This document shows, piece by piece, positions 62,627 through 64,000 of a stretch of DNA of 64,000 nucleotides. The notes beneath the pieces were generated by a model. That model ran no database searches. It was given only the letters and a program-made list of their open reading frames with translations, and was not told the origin of the DNA. Source of the stretch: Mesorhizobium sp. INR15 (GTDB taxonomy: Bacteria; Pseudomonadota; Alphaproteobacteria; Rhizobiales; Rhizobiaceae); the NCBI RefSeq assembly GCF_015500075.1, contig NZ_CP045496.1, positions 2,924,001 through 2,988,000 of the forward strand, read 5' to 3'. How positions within the stretch are numbered: position 1 is the first letter of the stretch; each line of letters begins with the position of its first letter. The position numbers were made by a program, and so were the translations under genes.

Positions 62627-63979
62627 ATGCCGACCTTTGTCCTGAAGACACGCTTGCCTGCTCTTGCCGCCGCGCAGGCGGTCGCCGAACTGACCACAAT
62701 CGAGATCGCCGTTCCCGAGATGGTGCCACGAAGCTGCCATCTGGAAGGCTATGACAAACGCGCCATTCCCACCTTTCAGGTGAGCAAGCAGATCATTGCC
62801 TATGCCTCGCCCGACTCGACTTTCGCGGTAACAAAGAAGCTGATCGACGGCGCACAGACGTCAATTCTCATCGGCATCTACGATTTCACCGCCCCCTATA
62901 TGGAGGAGCTTCTGCTTGCCGCCCTGGCCCGCAGGGTGAGGGTCTCGCTGATGCTCGACATCGACTCCAAGACCGAAAGCGATATGTTCGACCGTCTCGT
63001 GCAGATGGGTGTGCACGGCGTATCAGCGCCGTCATGCGCGAACCCTACTGTCCATGTGTTCAGCTCGTCGCATGAGAAGGTGATCGTCATCGATGGCGAG
63101 TGGGTCTTGGTGCAAAGCGGCAACTACAGCGCCAACAGCATTCCCATGAATGTCGAGGATGGGCAGGCCACTGCCCATTTCCGAACTGGCAACCGCGACA
63201 CTGGTCTTGCAATCAAGTCGAACGAATTGGCGAAATTCTTCACCGACATTCTTGAGTCCGACATGGCCTTGGTCGAGGCCGTACCCGAAATGTTGCGCAA
63301 GCCGGTCGATGACGATTTCTTCCTTGTGGAAAGCGCGCCGAAGCATATGCCCGCACAACTGTTCCCGAGCCAGGAGTTCCAACTCGATGGTCAGTTGACG
63401 ATCCAGCCCGTGTTGAGCCCCGACAACTATATGGATGTGATGCCCGGCCTTATCGCCAAGGCGCGCAAGTCCATCCTGATCGAGCAGCAGTATATCCGCT
63501 CGTCGCAGCCGCTCGTCAGCAAGCTCCTCGCCGCGATCGCCAAGGCACGCGAAGCGGCACCCGACCTTGATGTGCGTATCGTGTTGGGCAAGCTGTTCAG
63601 CAAAAGCGATGTCGTCAAGGAAACGAAAAACCTGGAGAACCTTGCCCAAGAGTATGGCCTGAAGCTGGCCGACAACATCCGTTACATCAACACGGACCAG
63701 TTCGTACACTGTCACAACAAGATGATCGTGGTCGATGGCAACAGCGTGCTGGTAAGTTCGCAGAACTGGTCGGATGCGGCAGTATCGAAGAACCGCGAAG
63801 CGGGCGTGTGGCTGACGCATCCCGGTATTGCGGAGTATTTTACCAGGATATTCGAAAATGACTGGGCCAGCGCTTTCCAGGCTTTGCCCGCCGTCGCCGA
63901 GAACGAGGTGATGACCCCCGAGGCACTCGGAGAGGGCGGCTATATCAGGGTTGATCGCGGCGATTACGAAGAGGTTTGA
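62627..63979 (+). CDS. Phospholipase D-family protein with two HKD motifs (possible nuclease)
   Basis: 450 residues, 18 bases after the small gene. Two complete HxK(x4)D motifs are present: H149-x-K151-x4-D156 (SSHEKVIVIDGEWV) and H363-x-K365-x4-D370 (HCHNKMIVVDGNSV), each followed by the usual Gly-Asn/Ser-Gln-Asn-Trp-Ser type turn (QSGNYS, SSQNWSD). The bilobed layout fits PLD phosphodiesterases, which include phospholipases and nucleases. There is no signal peptide or membrane segment, so it is probably cytoplasmic. With the protease and small protein it forms one transcription unit; an effector role in defence is plausible but unproven. The stop is 21 bases from the window end, so further genes may follow. 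Confidence 0.87.
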   Translation: MPTFVLKTRLPALAAAQAVAELTTIEIAVPEMVPRSCHLEGYDKRAIPTFQVSKQIIAYASPDSTFAVTKKLIDGAQTSILIGIYDFTAPYMEELLLAALARRVRVSLMLDIDSKTESDMFDRLVQMGVHGVSAPSCANPTVHVFSSSHEKVIVIDGEWVLVQSGNYSANSIPMNVEDGQATAHFRTGNRDTGLAIKSNELAKFFTDILESDMALVEAVPEMLRKPVDDDFFLVESAPKHMPAQLFPSQEFQLDGQLTIQPVLSPDNYMDVMPGLIAKARKSILIEQQYIRSSQPLVSKLLAAIAKAREAAPDLDVRIVLGKLFSKSDVVKETKNLENLAQEYGLKLADNIRYINTDQFVHCHNKMIVVDGNSVLVSSQNWSDAAVSKNREAGVWLTHPGIAEYFTRIFENDWASAFQALPAVAENEVMTPEALGEGGYIRVDRGDYEEV

Positions 63980-64000
63980 GGCCTATCGGGCGTCGTTCCA

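Overview
The window looks like chromosomal DNA of a Mesorhizobium-type alphaproteobacterium (Hyphomicrobiales/Rhizobiales). The evidence is high GC with strong third-position GC, the gene order thiC-thiO-thiS, the alphaproteobacterial NAD regulator NadQ beside nadABC, a paired-palindrome intergenic element of a kind common in rhizobia, and many catabolic operons with their own regulators. This assignment is by gene content only. No rRNA, tRNA, CRISPR array or intact insertion sequence was recognised.

Region 1 (1-7675, all minus strand) is cofactor synthesis. It holds a thiamine operon (thiC, thiO and the start of thiS) behind a TPP riboswitch, and a NAD operon (nadQ, nadA, nadB, nadC) with two palindromic operators just upstream of nadA. 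Region 2 (8054-11667) holds a membrane protein with a degenerate GGDEF domain, a membrane-anchored nuclease-fold protein, a periplasmic-binding-protein-like lipoprotein and a small exported protein.

Region 3 (11690-30977) is a large adhesion system. A giant RTX/VCBS-type adhesin of about 4,080 residues, with near-identical 242-residue tandem repeats and a VWA domain, lies divergent from a LapG-like periplasmic cysteine protease. Next to them is an operon for its type I secretion machine (TolC, ABC ATPase, HlyD) that ends in an unusual ribbon-helix-helix/PAS regulator. No LapD-like c-di-GMP receptor is visible. A gene-free stretch of about 1.1 kb precedes the tolC gene.

Region 4 (32108-41211) is amino-acid catabolism: an M20 amidohydrolase, a LysR regulator and a divergent five-gene operon that can account for L-pipecolate to 2-oxoglutarate (pipecolate oxidase, aminoadipate-semialdehyde dehydrogenase, aminotransferase, 2-oxoadipate dioxygenase/decarboxylase, D-2-hydroxyglutarate dehydrogenase). 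Region 5 (41241-50756) begins with a rearrangement scar made of two truncated genes. It continues with a heterodimeric ABC exporter, a small P-loop kinase, an MFS transporter coupled to a small open reading frame, a MocR regulator and an orphan LanC-like protein.

Region 6 (50836-57073) is a seven-gene minus-strand operon (APC permease, SDR, IclR, NAD-dependent epimerase, ureidoglycolate lyase, polysaccharide-deacetylase/PuuE-like, DUF2848), probably for uptake and breakdown of a ureide-like or related compound that cannot be named from sequence. Region 7 (57303-61112) is cobalamin-dependent methionine synthase behind a palindromic operator. Region 8 (61378-63979) follows an AT-rich spacer and is a compact cassette of a trypsin-like protease, a small protein resembling the protease's own N-terminal domain, and a two-HKD phospholipase D/nuclease. 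Together with the adhesin locus, it is the best candidate here for an undescribed system.
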